Below, piece after piece: positions 1 to 8,695 of a DNA stretch of 58,275 nt. Each line of letters opens with the position of its first letter. Position 1 is the first letter of the stretch. The notes beneath the pieces are model-generated. The model did no database searches and was not told the origin of the DNA. It saw nothing but the letters and a program-made list of their open reading frames with translations. The DNA is from Algoriphagus boritolerans DSM 17298 = JCM 18970 (GTDB lineage: Bacteria; Bacteroidota; Bacteroidia; Cytophagales; Cyclobacteriaceae): positions 1 to 58,275 of the forward strand of contig NZ_FNVR01000026.1 of assembly GCF_900108085.1 (NCBI RefSeq). The letters run 5' to 3'. A program made the translations under genes and the position numbers.

Positions 1-714
1 CCGGTGGACAGGCTCGTGCTGTTTGACTACCGAAGAGGCCGGGATCAATCCGGCCCCAAATCCATGCTGGCAGACTTTAAGGGAATCATCCAGACCGATG
101 GGTATGTAGTCTATGATGCCCTGTTTGAAAACCATCCCGACATCCATCTCACTTTTTGTATGGCACACGCCAGGCGCAAGTTCGTGGACGCAGTCAAAGA
201 CGATGAAAAGCAGGCCAACTATGTGCTGGACGAAATCCAGAAGCTCTATCTGCTAGAAGCAAAGATGAGGGAAGAAAATCTGAACTGGGAACTACGGACG
301 GCAGCACGAAAAAAGTATGCTGATCCGATTCTAGAGAGTCTGGGCAAGTGGCTGGGGGACAACCAATACCGCTATCGGCCGGTGAGCCCCATGGGCAAAG
401 CCATTGCTTACGCCCATAAAAGATGGGCCGGACTGAGTGCCTATGTACTCCACGGACAGATGGAAATCGACAACAACCTGGTCGAAAATGCGGTTCGTCC
501 ACTTGCCATAGGAAGAAAAAACTACCTCTTCGCCGGTTCCCATGAGGCGGCTGAGATGACCGCAGCGATGTATTCCTTCATGGCCAGCTGCAAAAAAAAC
601 AATATCAATGAGTTTGAATGGCTCAAAGATGTCTTCGAACGAATCCAAAGTATAAACCACAAAAGCCTCTACCAGCTGTTACCCTCTAACTGGAAAGAAT
701 ATCGCCCTACATAA
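1..714 (+). CDS. tnpC: IS66 family transposase (TnpC), 3' part only
   Basis: The frame is already open at base 1, so the gene starts outside the window; the in-frame GTG at base 4 is not the real start. The visible 238 residues are the C-terminal half of an IS66 DDE transposase: the CMAHARRKF block, then VENAVRPLAIGRKNYLF near residue 160, which carries the catalytic glutamate region and is typical of IS66. TnpC cuts and joins the element ends. The stop is followed 18 bases later by a sequence that matches, inverted, the left end of the IS66 copy at the other end of the window. The N-terminal part with the first catalytic Asp is not visible, so activity cannot be judged. Confidence 0.93.
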   Translation, partial: PVDRLVLFDYRRGRDQSGPKSMLADFKGIIQTDGYVVYDALFENHPDIHLTFCMAHARRKFVDAVKDDEKQANYVLDEIQKLYLLEAKMREENLNWELRTAARKKYADPILESLGKWLGDNQYRYRPVSPMGKAIAYAHKRWAGLSAYVLHGQMEIDNNLVENAVRPLAIGRKNYLFAGSHEAAEMTAAMYSFMASCKKNNINEFEWLKDVFERIQSINHKSLYQLLPSNWKEYRPT

Positions 715-732
715 AATTTTTTTACTTACAAC

Positions 733-753
733 ATGGGTTGGTCGGATGGATAC
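733..753. repeat. Right terminal inverted repeat of IS66 (approximate)
   Basis: Read on the minus strand this stretch gives GTATCCATCCGACCAACCCAT. The plus strand at 57954-57974 gives a close match (GTATCCCTCCGACGAACTGC). One lies just after the tnpC stop and the other just before a tnpA start, as expected for the two ends of the same type of IS66 element. The exact outer boundary and any 8-bp target duplication cannot be fixed from one copy of each end. Confidence 0.55.
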
Positions 754-801
754 ATTCGAGTGGACTGGCCGGACAATTAATTATTAATTACTTTGTAAGG
801 C

Positions 802-1821
802 TTATCCGAAAATTATCCTTAACCTTCTCCCAAACTCCTCCAAAGCTTCATCCCCAAAATCTAAGTGGGTTACAAAGCGAACTAAGTCCTTTCCGAATTT
901 GACTGACTTGATTTGATGATCAGCAAGTTTTTTCATGAATTCCTCGGGAGTAGTCCCTTCTAGTTTCGCAATCACAATATTGGTTGCCACAGGGAAAATT
1001 TCCGATACAACGGAAAGCTTGCCTAGCATTTCCCCCAAAGCTCTTGCTCTAGCATGATCTTCTTTTAATCGAAGCACCTGATGGTCCAACGCGTAAATTC
1101 CCGCAGCAGCTAGAAAACCAGCCTGTCGCATGCCTCCTCCGAATACTTTTCGGACTTTTCTAGCTCGCTTGATGTCTGCTTTTGATCCAAGAAGAACTGA
1201 CCCAATCGGACAACCCAAACCTTTGCTCAGGCAGATCGAGATCGTGTCAAAATGTGCACCCCATTCAGCCGGGCTTTCGCCTGATTCTACCAAAGCGTTG
1301 AATAATCTGGCTCCGTCCAGATGAAGTTTGATGTCTTTCTCTTTGCAAAACGCATGGATGGGCTTGATTTCTTCCAAAGTATAAATGCTTCCCCCACCTT
1401 TGTTCATGGTGTTTTCCAAAGAAACCAAGGTAGTTTCCGGAGCATGCACATCGTCAGGATTAATCGATTCGGCGATTTGGGAAGCGGTGATTTTCCCCAA
1501 ATCTCCGGGCAAAAGCTTGACCGATGCATGGGAATTGGCCATGATGCCGCCGCCTTCATAGAGGTAGATATGTGAATACTGATGGCAGATCACCTCGGTC
1601 TGAATTCGGGTGTGGAGGCGGATGGCAATCTGATTGGTCATGGTACCGGAAGGGCAGAAAAGTGCCGCTTCCATGCCGAAGAGCTTGGCGATTTTTTCCT
1701 CCAGCGCATTGACTGTTGGATCTTCTCCAAAAACATCATCCCCCACAGGGGCGGCAAACATCGCTTCTTTCATTCCCGGAGTCGGCCGGGTCACCGTGTC
1801 ACTTCTTAAGTCAATCAACAT
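802..1821 (-). CDS. ltaE: Low-specificity L-threonine aldolase
   Basis: PLP-dependent fold-type I enzyme that splits L-threonine/allo-threonine to glycine and acetaldehyde in the cytoplasm. The 339 residues cover the full family length. Visible landmarks: [11 protein letters not shown] at the N-terminus, the phosphate-binding CPSGTMTNQ near 56-64, HLDGAR at 167-172, and the Schiff-base lysine in [10 protein letters not shown] (K200). It is the last gene of a three-gene minus-strand cluster; its ATG overlaps the end of the GDPD gene by 11 bp, which suggests coupled translation. No motif is missing. Confidence 0.95.
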   Translation of the reverse strand: MLIDLRSDTVTRPTPGMKEAMFAAPVGDDVFGEDPTVNALEEKIAKLFGMEAALFCPSGTMTNQIAIRLHTRIQTEVICHQYSHIYLYEGGGIMANSHASVKLLPGDLGKITASQIAESINPDDVHAPETTLVSLENTMNKGGGSIYTLEEIKPIHAFCKEKDIKLHLDGARLFNALVESGESPAEWGAHFDTISICLSKGLGCPIGSVLLGSKADIKRARKVRKVFGGGMRQAGFLAAAGIYALDHQVLRLKEDHARARALGEMLGKLSVVSEIFPVATNIVIAKLEGTTPEEFMKKLADHQIKSVKFGKDLVRFVTHLDFGDEALEEFGRRLRIIFG

Positions 1822-2776
1822 GGGTGAAATACTTTGATTTTGAACTTGTCTTTGGTGCTAAAGTTTGGATTGCTTTGGCAGCTTCGATGGGCCGATCTGT
1901 GGCGAGAATATCTGCTCCTTTTTGGACAAAGCTGATATACATCTCGTCTCCTCTGGCTTCTGCACTTTTATCCAGGTTTCCGAGTGTACCAAGGATAGTG
2001 AAAACGCCTTTGTCGTGGATAGCTCGGTTAAATTCAACAGATCGCTCTGCTACTCCTGTAAATGCAATCACCCGATTCCATGGGATTCCAGTCTCTTCCA
2101 GGCGGCCGATCTCTTCTTCATTTCGGATGGTTACGGAAAGCATTAGTTCCGGTGCCATACGGTTTAGTTTTTTAGCAGCTTCAAACGAATAGGAAATCAA
2201 CGCCGCTTGAGCTTCCGACTTAGTTTTCCTAACTGCCTCAATTACCTTTTCATAAGGGACAGATCGCTTGATGTCTACTGTTAGCAATGCTTTTCCTTTG
2301 GACCAAATCAATGCCTCTTCCAGCGTGGGAACCTTGAAATCCGTCAGATTTCCATCATTATCTTCCAAAAATAGACTTTGGATGTATTCATAGGTTACTT
2401 CATTTACTTTGCCAGTTCCGGTGGTAGTCCGCGACAAGTCATCGTCGTGCATCAGCACCAAAACGGAGTCTTTGGTCATGGCTACGTCCAATTCGATGAT
2501 TGCAGGAGTGAATTTCAACACATTGGAGAAAGTTTCGATCGCATTTTCAGGATAACCGGGATATGGCCCGCCACGATGCGCGGAGACCATGGGAATGCGG
2601 TCATTGGTCCAAGTATAAAAATCTTCTGTATCACTGAGTGAATTAACTTGGATTTGATGTGAATTCTGCTCCGATTGATCCAGTTCAACTTCATGTTGTT
2701 TGGACTTGGGAGAACTGCAGGAAATCAGTCCGATGAACAGTCCTGTTATCCAGAGGTAATAGTTACTCATTTTCAT
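1811..2776 (-). CDS. Glycerophosphodiester phosphodiesterase family lipoprotein
   Basis: GDPD-family TIM-barrel enzyme expected to hydrolyse glycerophosphodiesters to glycerol-3-phosphate and an alcohol. The N-terminus has a lipoprotein signal ending in LISC (C20), so it is probably anchored in the envelope. Catalytic landmarks are present: HRGG at 67-70, ENAIETF at 77-83, the ELD metal-binding motif near 95-97, and the second histidine in [15 protein letters not shown] (H110). It overlaps the DUF2721 gene upstream and ltaE downstream, so the three are probably co-transcribed. Its physiological substrate cannot be read from the sequence; some family members of Bacteroidota act on other phosphodiesters. 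Confidence 0.9.
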   Translation of the reverse strand: MKMSNYYLWITGLFIGLISCSSPKSKQHEVELDQSEQNSHQIQVNSLSDTEDFYTWTNDRIPMVSAHRGGPYPGYPENAIETFSNVLKFTPAIIELDVAMTKDSVLVLMHDDDLSRTTTGTGKVNEVTYEYIQSLFLEDNDGNLTDFKVPTLEEALIWSKGKALLTVDIKRSVPYEKVIEAVRKTKSEAQAALISYSFEAAKKLNRMAPELMLSVTIRNEEEIGRLEETGIPWNRVIAFTGVAERSVEFNRAIHDKGVFTILGTLGNLDKSAEARGDEMYISFVQKGADILATDRPIEAAKAIQTLAPKTSSKSKYFTHVD

Positions 2777-3221
2777 TTTCAGGATCTTTTTTAAAGAAGA
2801 TATCTAAACTGCCTTTTCGGTTTTCAAAAATTTCCTCCATGTCTGAGAGTTCCAGATTGAGTGCTTTAGTTGAAATCTGTATTTCGATCAGGGAAATTGC
2901 CAAGGAAATCAGCAAGGAAAGCATACTTGCCACAAATACCCAATTGGCAGCCTGAGTGTAGCCTTGGAAGAGTAAATACATACAAATGATGCATAATAAA
3001 AAGCTGAATACTCCGAAGAGCTGCATGTTTTTGATGAGTGTCAACCGGCTCCGGAGATTTTGGATTTGCTCGACGATTAGCTCTGAATCAGGTTCTTTGA
3101 GGTAGTTTTTGTGCAGGCTGCGAATCAAAGTGGCTATGGCCAAAAACCGGTTGGTGAAGGCAAGCATCAATAGGGTGATGGCCGAAAAGAGCAGGGCAGG
3201 AGTGGAGAGTTGGAGTTCCAT
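2763..3221 (-). CDS. DUF2721 family membrane protein
   Basis: Three hydrophobic segments (roughly residues 6-30, 68-92 and 96-118 from the chosen start), with a charged stretch between the first and second and an acidic C-terminus ending in PENENE. This matches the small inner-membrane DUF2721 family, which has no known function. I start it at the ATG at 3221 (MELQLSTPALLF), because the extra 13 residues from an upstream in-frame ATG at 3260 read like untranslated sequence; that longer form remains possible. The stop overlaps the start of the GDPD gene by 14 bp, and it is the first gene of the cluster. Confidence 0.75.
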   Translation of the reverse strand: MELQLSTPALLFSAITLLMLAFTNRFLAIATLIRSLHKNYLKEPDSELIVEQIQNLRSRLTLIKNMQLFGVFSFLLCIICMYLLFQGYTQAANWVFVASMLSLLISLAISLIEIQISTKALNLELSDMEEIFENRKGSLDIFFKKDPENENE

Positions 3222-3268
3222 GGGTATAGTTAGTGCTTTTTGAAAAGGTAAGTTTAGCAAAAGACATG

Positions 3269-3298
3269 AAAAAAGCCTGCTCTTTGCAAAGCAGGCTT
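3269..3298 (-). terminator. Rho-independent terminator after the sigma/anti-sigma operon
   Basis: Perfect 9-bp stem AAGCCTGCT / AGCAGGCTT (3273-3281 with 3290-3298). On the minus strand it is followed by a T-run (TTTTTTCATG). It sits 22 bp past the stop of the anti-sigma gene and just before the DUF2721 cluster. Confidence 0.85.
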
Positions 3299-3320
3299 AA
3301 TGTTCTCGGTAATTAAGGTA

Positions 3321-4145
3321 TTAAGCAACTTCTCCCAATACCACCAGTTTTTCAAGTGTTGGAGACTGAGACCCACCCTTTGGTTCGATGGTGATGGCAA
3401 AGACACCAGCTTCTGCTACAGCTTCCATCTGTTGGAGTGTAAATTTCTCTCCGGGATTAACCAGCCCGATTCCTACCGGACCGTCTTTCCCAATCGCCCA
3501 GAGTTGGTAATCGAATTCAGCAGAAAGTGAATTCAGATTATTGACTGCCACAAATACTTCCTGTGCGCTTTGATCCCAAAAAACATCCACTTTGGCGTCT
3601 TTTTGGATATCAAAACCTTCGCCTTTCATCTCCACTCGCTTGAAATCACCTGCGACCAAGCGATCCAGTCGATTGTCCGTTTCTTCGTATTGCAGCTTGA
3701 CCTGATTCAGGTTGTCTGCCATCACTTGCTGATCTTGCAGCAATGCGGTGAATTTTTGATCGGTGTCATAATATTTTCCTGCGAAATAAATCGCCGCCGC
3801 ACTGGCCAGTAGGGCTACAAGAGATGCCGCAACCGCAAAGTTTTTCCAAGGGGACAACTTCACTACTTTGGTTTCTACCGGTGCCACAGATGGTGCCTTC
3901 TTAGGCTCGTCTTTTCTGAAGTCAGCCTCCAGGCTGGCAAATATTTTGTCTTTTACCTTCGGCGAGGGTGTAGGTCCGGTCAGATTGTCGAAGGAAAACA
4001 TGGCTTCCTCGAGCTCATCCAATTCTTTTTGGATTTCGGGATAAGTTTTTGCCAGGGCCAGAACTTCCTCACGCTCGCGCTCAGTCAACTCTCCCAAGAG
4101 GAAGAGTTCCAGTTTGCCGGATGCTATGTATGATTGAATGTCCAC
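3321..4145 (-). CDS. Anti-sigma factor, RskA-like
   Basis: Membrane-bound partner of the ECF sigma factor encoded just upstream. N-terminal cytoplasmic region (1-100) has a short helical anti-sigma part beginning IQSYIASGKLELFLLGELT; one transmembrane segment at about 103-122; then a short coiled stretch and a C-terminal RskA-type domain (about 165-274, with FDYQLWAIG and FAITIEPKGGS). It starts with GTG at 4145: the sigma gene's stop and this start share a base (TAGTG), a layout that favours translational coupling and balanced amounts of the two proteins. The family holds the sigma factor inactive until an envelope signal releases it. The signal is not evident. Confidence 0.88.
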   Translation of the reverse strand: MDIQSYIASGKLELFLLGELTEREREEVLALAKTYPEIQKELDELEEAMFSFDNLTGPTPSPKVKDKIFASLEADFRKDEPKKAPSVAPVETKVVKLSPWKNFAVAASLVALLASAAAIYFAGKYYDTDQKFTALLQDQQVMADNLNQVKLQYEETDNRLDRLVAGDFKRVEMKGEGFDIQKDAKVDVFWDQSAQEVFVAVNNLNSLSAEFDYQLWAIGKDGPVGIGLVNPGEKFTLQQMEAVAEAGVFAITIEPKGGSQSPTLEKLVVLGEVA

Positions 4146-4678
4146 TAGATTCTGTCTAAGTTCTTTTTTAATACCTGAAGTGCAGCCCTGACACGGGATT
4201 TGACTGTGCCGAGAGGAATATCATATTCTTCTGAGACCTCCGAATGCGTATATCCTTTGAAATATATGTGATCGATGATGAATCGTTGATCTTCGTTTAG
4301 TTGAGTGATCAACTCTCTGACTCCTATCCCCTCCACCTGTTCCATAGTTCCTGACTGGCTTTCAAGACCATATACGAAGTCATCAATTCCGTTGGTCTTA
4401 CCGGATTGGGAAATTTCTTTGGAGCGTAGTTTATCAATGGCAGAATTGCGACAAATGTTGGCCATCCAAGTGTATAGGCGCCCTTTTGACTCTTCATAAG
4501 AGTCAATTTTTTTGGTGATTTTGATAAAGGCATCATGGAAAACCTCCTCCGCAATGTCCTGATCCGATAGTATTCTGGCGATTACGGCATATAGCGCCCT
4601 AGAGTATTTCTCGTAGAGGTATTCCGTGGTTTTCCGGTCTCTGGCTCTAAGTCCTTCGATAAGTTGTTCTTCCTGCAA
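4145..4678 (-). CDS. ECF-type RNA polymerase sigma factor (SigK-like)
   Basis: 177-residue sigma-70 factor of the extracytoplasmic function class. Region 2 holds DIAEEVFHDAFIKITKKI (about 43-60) and the promoter-melting segment RLYTWMANICRNSAIDKLRS; region 4 holds GYTHSEVSEEYDIPLGTVKSR, the -35 reading helix-turn-helix. Region 1 is absent as expected for ECF. It is paired one base apart with an RskA-like anti-sigma gene, and the two form an operon closed by a terminator at 3269. No promoter resembling its own could be assigned. Confidence 0.92.
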   Translation of the reverse strand: MQEEQLIEGLRARDRKTTEYLYEKYSRALYAVIARILSDQDIAEEVFHDAFIKITKKIDSYEESKGRLYTWMANICRNSAIDKLRSKEISQSGKTNGIDDFVYGLESQSGTMEQVEGIGVRELITQLNEDQRFIIDHIYFKGYTHSEVSEEYDIPLGTVKSRVRAALQVLKKNLDRI

Positions 4679-4707
4679 AAGTCAATGGGTTGTAGTGGAA
4701 TACCCTT

Positions 4708-4744
4708 AAAAATAGAACACTAGGCCGAATGTTTTGGCCTAGTG
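4708..4744 (-). terminator. Rho-independent terminator of lpdA
   Basis: Perfect 9-bp hairpin CACTAGGCC / GGCCTAGTG (4718-4726 with 4736-4744), followed on the minus strand by TTCTATTTTTAA. It lies 16 bp after the lpdA stop and before the sigma-factor gene, so it separates the two. Confidence 0.85.
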
Positions 4745-4759
4745 CTTATTTATTTTCAT

Positions 4760-6157
4760 TTAAAGGTGAATTACCTCGTCGTAAGCCGCAGCTGCAGCCT
4801 CCATAATTGCCTCAGACATGGTCGGATGCGGGTGGATGGTTTTGACCAAATCATGCCCTGTGGTCTCCAGTTTGCGGATTGCTACGATCTCAGCGATCAT
4901 TTCCGTCACGTTAGCTCCGATCATGTGCGCTCCAAGTAGTTCTCCGTATTTTTTGTCAAACACCAATTTCACAAAACCGTCTTTTGCTCCCGCTGCTGAT
5001 GCTTTGCCAGAAGCCGAGAAAGGAAACTTGCCTACTTTCACCTCATACCCAGCTTCAAGAGCTTTTGCTTCAGTATAGCCGACGGATGCGATCTCCGGAG
5101 AGCAGTAGGTACAGCCGGGGATATTGTTGTAGTCGATAGGTTGGGGATGATGACCTGCGATTTTTTCCACACAAGTAATTCCTTCTGCTGAGGCTACGTG
5201 TGCCAAAGCTGGACCCGGCACCACGTCACCGATGGCATAGTAGCCAGGCATATTGGTTTTGTAGTATTCGTCAACTATGATTTTACCTTTTTCTACCAAA
5301 ATCCCCACATCTTCCAAGCCGATGTTTTCCAGATTGGAAACTACCCCTGCTGCAGAAAGAACCACATCACATTCAAGGGTTTCTTCGCCTTTGGCAGTTT
5401 TTACCGTCACTTTACAGCCAGTACCTTTAGTATCTACAGCCGTCACTTCAGAGGAAGTCATGATGGTCATGCCTGCTTTTTTGTAGATTTTTTCCAAAGC
5501 TTTGGATACTTCCACGTCCTCTACAGGGACGATTCGATCCATGTATTCTACCATAGTCACTTTGGTACCGATGGAATTATAAAAATAGGCAAATTCGACT
5601 CCGATAGCGCCCGAACCAACGATTACCATGGTTTTTGGCTGCTTTTCGAGAGTCATCGCTTTTCGGTAGCCGATGATTTTCTTGTCGTCGATCTTCATCG
5701 AAGGCAATTCTCTGGAACGGGCACCGGTAGCGATGATGATGTTGTCGGCAGAATAAACAGTTTTCTTCCCGTCTTTATCCGCAACTTCAATTTTTTTGCC
5801 CGGCTGGATTTTACCCCAACCTGTGATCACTTCGATTTTATTTTTCTTCATCAAAAAAGTAACCCCCTTGCTCATGCCATCTGCTACGCCACGGCTTCGC
5901 TTGACCATTCCGGTAAAGTCTACATCAGCACCTTTTACAGTGATTCCATAGTCGGATGCGTGATTGATGTATTCAAAAACCTGCGCGCTTTTCAGCAAAG
6001 CTTTGGTCGGGATACAACCCCAGTTGAGGCAGATGCCGCCTAGCTCTGCCGCTTCCACGATGGCAGTTTTCAGTCCGAGTTGGGAAGCACGAATCGCAGC
6101 CACATATCCTCCAGGTCCACTTCCCAGCACGATCAAGTCAAATTTTGTCGAAGACAT
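4760..6157 (-). CDS. lpdA: Dihydrolipoyl dehydrogenase (E3)
   Basis: FAD flavoprotein that reoxidises dihydrolipoamide for the pyruvate, 2-oxoglutarate and branched-chain dehydrogenase complexes or the glycine cleavage system. 465 residues, normal length. FAD-binding GSGPGG at 12-17; redox-active disulfide in GGICLNWGCIPTK (C43, C48); NAD-binding VGSGAIGVEFA in the middle; second FAD motif AIGDVVPGPALAH; catalytic His-Glu region HPHPTMSEAIMEAA near the C-terminus. Monocistronic, with its own terminator at 4708 and a -7-like box upstream at 6193-6200. No E1/E2 gene lies beside it. Confidence 0.97.
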   Translation of the reverse strand: MSSTKFDLIVLGSGPGGYVAAIRASQLGLKTAIVEAAELGGICLNWGCIPTKALLKSAQVFEYINHASDYGITVKGADVDFTGMVKRSRGVADGMSKGVTFLMKKNKIEVITGWGKIQPGKKIEVADKDGKKTVYSADNIIIATGARSRELPSMKIDDKKIIGYRKAMTLEKQPKTMVIVGSGAIGVEFAYFYNSIGTKVTMVEYMDRIVPVEDVEVSKALEKIYKKAGMTIMTSSEVTAVDTKGTGCKVTVKTAKGEETLECDVVLSAAGVVSNLENIGLEDVGILVEKGKIIVDEYYKTNMPGYYAIGDVVPGPALAHVASAEGITCVEKIAGHHPQPIDYNNIPGCTYCSPEIASVGYTEAKALEAGYEVKVGKFPFSASGKASAAGAKDGFVKLVFDKKYGELLGAHMIGANVTEMIAEIVAIRKLETTGHDLVKTIHPHPTMSEAIMEAAAAAYDEVIHL

Positions 6158-6192
6158 ATCTTATTCTTGTTTGATTACAAATTGAAACTCTG

Positions 6193-6200
6193 CAAAAATA
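6193..6200 (-). promoter_or_regulatory. Putative -7 box for lpdA
   Basis: On the minus strand it reads TATTTTTG, an exact fit to the Bacteroidota -7 consensus TAnnTTTG, 35 bp before the lpdA ATG. No convincing TTG-type -33 element was found at the right distance. Confidence 0.45.
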
Positions 6201-6420
6201 GGCCTTTTGGCTTCAGAAAAAAATTGGAATTCAGACAGGTGGTGACATTCAAAAGCTGCTTAAACTGAATATTTTACGAGTTTTAGTTAAAAATTTTAGC
6301 AAATCTTCAAATTCCCCATTTATCTTTTGCGAAATTTATTTTTAAAGATTTAATGATTTGGTTTTCAATAAAAAAGGGAATCGTCATTTTTTCAGAAAGT
6401 AGAATTCCGGGCTTTTTTTC

Positions 6421-6428
6421 TAATTTTG
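6421..6428 (+). promoter_or_regulatory. Putative -7 box for fabG
   Basis: TAATTTTG fits TAnnTTTG exactly and lies 22 bp before the fabG ATG, giving a short leader. The rest of the 293-bp gap 6158-6450 between the divergent lpdA and fabG genes is AT-rich and shows no gene. Confidence 0.5.
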
Positions 6429-6450
6429 ACCAGACAAAATTTTAAACTTC

Positions 6451-7197
6451 ATGGGATTACTTTCAGGAAAAACCGCTTTGGTCACAGGAGCTTCAAAGGG
6501 AATCGGCAGATCGATCGCCATCCGTTTTGCGCAGGAAGGGGCTAATGTCGCATTCACTTTTTTGTCCAGTGTGGAAAAAGGGCAGACGCTTGAAGCTGAG
6601 CTTGCAGCCTTCGGAATCAAAGCCAAAGGGTATCGGTCTGATGCTTCGGACTTCAAAGCTGCTGAGCAATTGATTACTGATGTAGTGGCAGATTTTGGTG
6701 CTTTGGATATTTTGGTCAATAATGCCGGAATCACCCGTGACAATCTACTGATGCGGATGACCGAAGAAGCGTGGGACGAAATCATGAATGTCAATCTGAA
6801 GTCCTGCTTCAATACCGTGAAGGCAGCTTCCCGCACGATGATGAAAGCCAAAGCCGGATCGATCATCAATATAACTTCTGTAGTTGGTGTGAAAGGAAAT
6901 GCAGGTCAGGCCAATTATGCGGCTTCGAAGGCGGGAATTATCGGTTTTACGAAGTCAGTAGCTTTGGAGCTGGGCTCCAGAAATATCCGCTGCAATGCCG
7001 TGGCGCCGGGATTTATCGAAACTGAAATGACGGGAGCTTTGGATCAAAAGACGGTTCAGGGCTGGAGAGAAGGCATCCCGATGAAGCGGGGCGGACAGCC
7101 GGAAGAAGTGGCCAATGCCTGTGTCTTTTTAGCCTCAGATATGAGCAGCTACATCTCCGGACAAGTGCTGCATGTGAATGGAGCGATGTATACCTAA
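6451..7197 (+). CDS. fabG: 3-oxoacyl-[ACP] reductase
   Basis: Short-chain dehydrogenase/reductase that uses NADPH to reduce 3-oxoacyl-ACP in fatty acid elongation. 248 residues, full length: cofactor motif TGASKGIG (12-19), NNAG (90-93), and the catalytic S143, Y156 and K160 (YAASK). The C-terminus ends in SGQVLHVNGAMYT, close to the usual FabG ending. It stands alone here without acpP or fabF, so another SDR role cannot be fully excluded. Transcription probably stops at the hairpin at 7277. Confidence 0.9.
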   Translation: MGLLSGKTALVTGASKGIGRSIAIRFAQEGANVAFTFLSSVEKGQTLEAELAAFGIKAKGYRSDASDFKAAEQLITDVVADFGALDILVNNAGITRDNLLMRMTEEAWDEIMNVNLKSCFNTVKAASRTMMKAKAGSIINITSVVGVKGNAGQANYAASKAGIIGFTKSVALELGSRNIRCNAVAPGFIETEMTGALDQKTVQGWREGIPMKRGGQPEEVANACVFLASDMSSYISGQVLHVNGAMYT

Positions 7198-7225
7198 CCT
7201 TTGAGGTCTTTCAGGCCTCGAAGGT
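7197..7225 (+). repeat. REP-like hairpin, left flank of the RAYT gene
   Basis: Hairpin ACCTTTGAGG - 9 nt - CCTCGAAGGT with one mismatch, starting at the last base of the fabG stop. The same hairpin occurs in opposite orientation at 7920-7951, so the two bracket the RAYT transposase gene. This is the arrangement known for REP sequences and their cognate tyrosine transposases. Confidence 0.75.
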
Positions 7226-7276
7226 TTCAAAAAATAAATGACCGTTGAGTTAATAAATCCTAAGGGTTTCATCCAA

Positions 7277-7307
7277 GCCCTCTTGAATATTTTAGAGGGC
7301 TTTTTTA
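7277..7307 (+). terminator. Rho-independent terminator after fabG
   Basis: Stem GCCCTCT / AGAGGGC (7277-7283 with 7294-7300) followed by TTTTTTA. It also overlaps the 3' end of the convergent RAYT gene. Confidence 0.8.
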
Positions 7308-7868
7308 TTCCAATGAAAGCTCTTCAGGCAGTTCAAACTTAGTCGTAGTGTGATGGTTTTCCTGAAATTGATCCACGCCCCCAAACCAATCTAGAACATA
7401 TTCTCTTTCAAGATTCGTTGGCTTGGTTGAAACTAACGCTTGATAAGAAGAGTATTTCCATTCTGTAAAGTCATTTAAGATTCCATGATTACGGGGATTT
7501 TGATGGATATAAATGGTCACTTGTGTTAAGTAACTCTCTTGATCAATGTGTTTCCTTTTAAATTTTCTTTGAAATAATCCCCCATGCCTCTCGTAGAATT
7601 TATTATATGATTTTGAATAGGCATTAAGGAAATTAGAAAAAGAAGCAAGTGCTGCTTTTGAAATTGTGTTTTCATTCACTTTGACCAAAAAATGAAAATG
7701 ATTTAGCAGAAGACAATAAGCAAAGGTTTGGAAGGAAATTGAGCAATGCTGGTGATATTTTTTAAGGAAATAGGAATAGTTATCTTCAGTTCGAAATAGA
7801 ACTTCATGACCAACGGTTCTTGAAAAAATGTGGTAGAAGTCACTTGGAATGAGTTCATTGTCTTTCAT
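7305..7868 (-). CDS. REP-associated tyrosine transposase (RAYT, IS200-like Y1 family)
   Basis: 187 residues with the HUH motif as HFHF (57-60, in LLLNHFHFLVKV) and the helix YIHQNPRNHG (120-129), where the Y1 catalytic tyrosine is expected. This is the single-copy, domesticated branch of the IS200/IS605 superfamily that cuts single-stranded REP hairpins. The gene is bracketed by two oppositely oriented copies of a REP-like hairpin (7197 and 7920), which supports the assignment strongly. Its 3' end overlaps the fabG terminator. It probably spreads or maintains the REP family in this genome. Confidence 0.88.
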   Translation of the reverse strand: MKDNELIPSDFYHIFSRTVGHEVLFRTEDNYSYFLKKYHQHCSISFQTFAYCLLLNHFHFLVKVNENTISKAALASFSNFLNAYSKSYNKFYERHGGLFQRKFKRKHIDQESYLTQVTIYIHQNPRNHGILNDFTEWKYSSYQALVSTKPTNLEREYVLDWFGGVDQFQENHHTTTKFELPEELSLE

Positions 7869-7919
7869 TTAGAAAAATTATTCAAATTTGGGGGAATATA
7901 AAAGTTGCCTAAAAGGAAA

Positions 7920-7951
7920 GACCTTCGAGGTTTTTGAAAACCTCAAAGGTC
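7920..7951 (+). repeat. REP-like hairpin, right flank of the RAYT gene
   Basis: Hairpin GACCTTCGAGG - 10 nt - CCTCAAAGGTC with one mismatch. Its reverse complement reproduces the stem arms of the hairpin at 7197-7225, so the pair is an inverted repeat around the RAYT gene. Confidence 0.75.
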
Positions 7952-7958
7952 AATCTAG

Positions 7959-7985
7959 CGGCTGGAGCGATTCAGCCGTTTTTTG
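7959..7985 (+). terminator. Terminator-like hairpin beside the REP sequence
   Basis: Perfect 6-bp stem CGGCTG / CAGCCG (7959-7964 with 7973-7978) followed by TTTTTTG on the plus strand. No plus-strand gene ends here, so it may belong to the REP element. The rest of 7986-8104 shows no gene. Confidence 0.4.
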
Positions 7986-8104
7986 TTTACCGAAGATGTT
8001 GAATAGGAATGTGGCTTTAGCCCATTCCATCAAAGAGCCTATTCTTTATGAGGCTTTAGCCTAATGTCTCATTTCTGATTTCAGACTTTATCTTTCACTC
8101 TTCT

Positions 8105-8557
8105 TCAATACCCCTTCACTCCAGCTTCTGCAATGATTCCGTCTTGGGCAGAGGTCACGCCAGAGACACCGATTGAGCCGACGATGATCCCGTCTTTGAA
8201 GATGGGAAGTCCGCCCTCGACACCTACGGCATTGGGAAGTGTAGCGATTCGGGCACCACCTTCACCTTTCATGGCCTCTTCAAAGACTTTTGTAGGTCTC
8301 TTGAAAAAAACAGCGGATTTGGCTTTGGCTTGGGCGACATCGATCGAACCGATTTGCACCCCGTCCATTCGTTTTAAGGAAAGTAAATTTCCGCCCTCAT
8401 CCAGAATGGCAATTACGACATTCCAGCCTTCGGCTGTGGCTTTGGCCTCCGCCGCAGCTGTAATTCTTTCAGCATCCGCTGCGGTGAGATAAGGTTTGGT
8501 TTGAGCAAAGGAGAGGATTGGCAAAACCATTAGGATAACGATAAGGAGCTTTTTCAT
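8105..8557 (-). CDS. Exported GlcG/HbpS-like (DUF336) heme-binding family protein
   Basis: A signal peptide (MKKLLIVILMVLPILSFAQ) is followed by a single GlcG/HbpS domain of about 130 residues: LTAADAERITAAAEAKA, VVIAILDEGGNLLSLKRMDG, AKAKSAVFF and GGLPIFKDGIIVGSIGVSG are all typical. Members bind heme or cobalamin-like cofactors, or act as accessory proteins next to redox enzymes; the ligand here is unknown. I start at the ATG at 8557 because it gives a clean signal peptide; an upstream in-frame ATG at 8608 would add 17 residues that do not look like one. It stands alone, facing the oxidoreductase gene divergently. Confidence 0.8.
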   Translation of the reverse strand: MKKLLIVILMVLPILSFAQTKPYLTAADAERITAAAEAKATAEGWNVVIAILDEGGNLLSLKRMDGVQIGSIDVAQAKAKSAVFFKRPTKVFEEAMKGEGGARIATLPNAVGVEGGLPIFKDGIIVGSIGVSGVTSAQDGIIAEAGVKGY

Positions 8558-8695
8558 GAAATTTGGGAAGGATTGTGTGATGTAATTTATCATTTTTTTG
8601 ATACTCAATGAGTTTAAACTATATTGAATTTTAAGAATTGAACTGCTTTTTACGCATTCATATCATTAAGCATTTACCTAATTAAACCAGTAAAA

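Noticed and set aside
802..3221. Plus-strand frames over ltaE and the GDPD gene
   Set aside because: They are opposite-strand shadows of clear enzyme genes with complete motifs on the minus strand.
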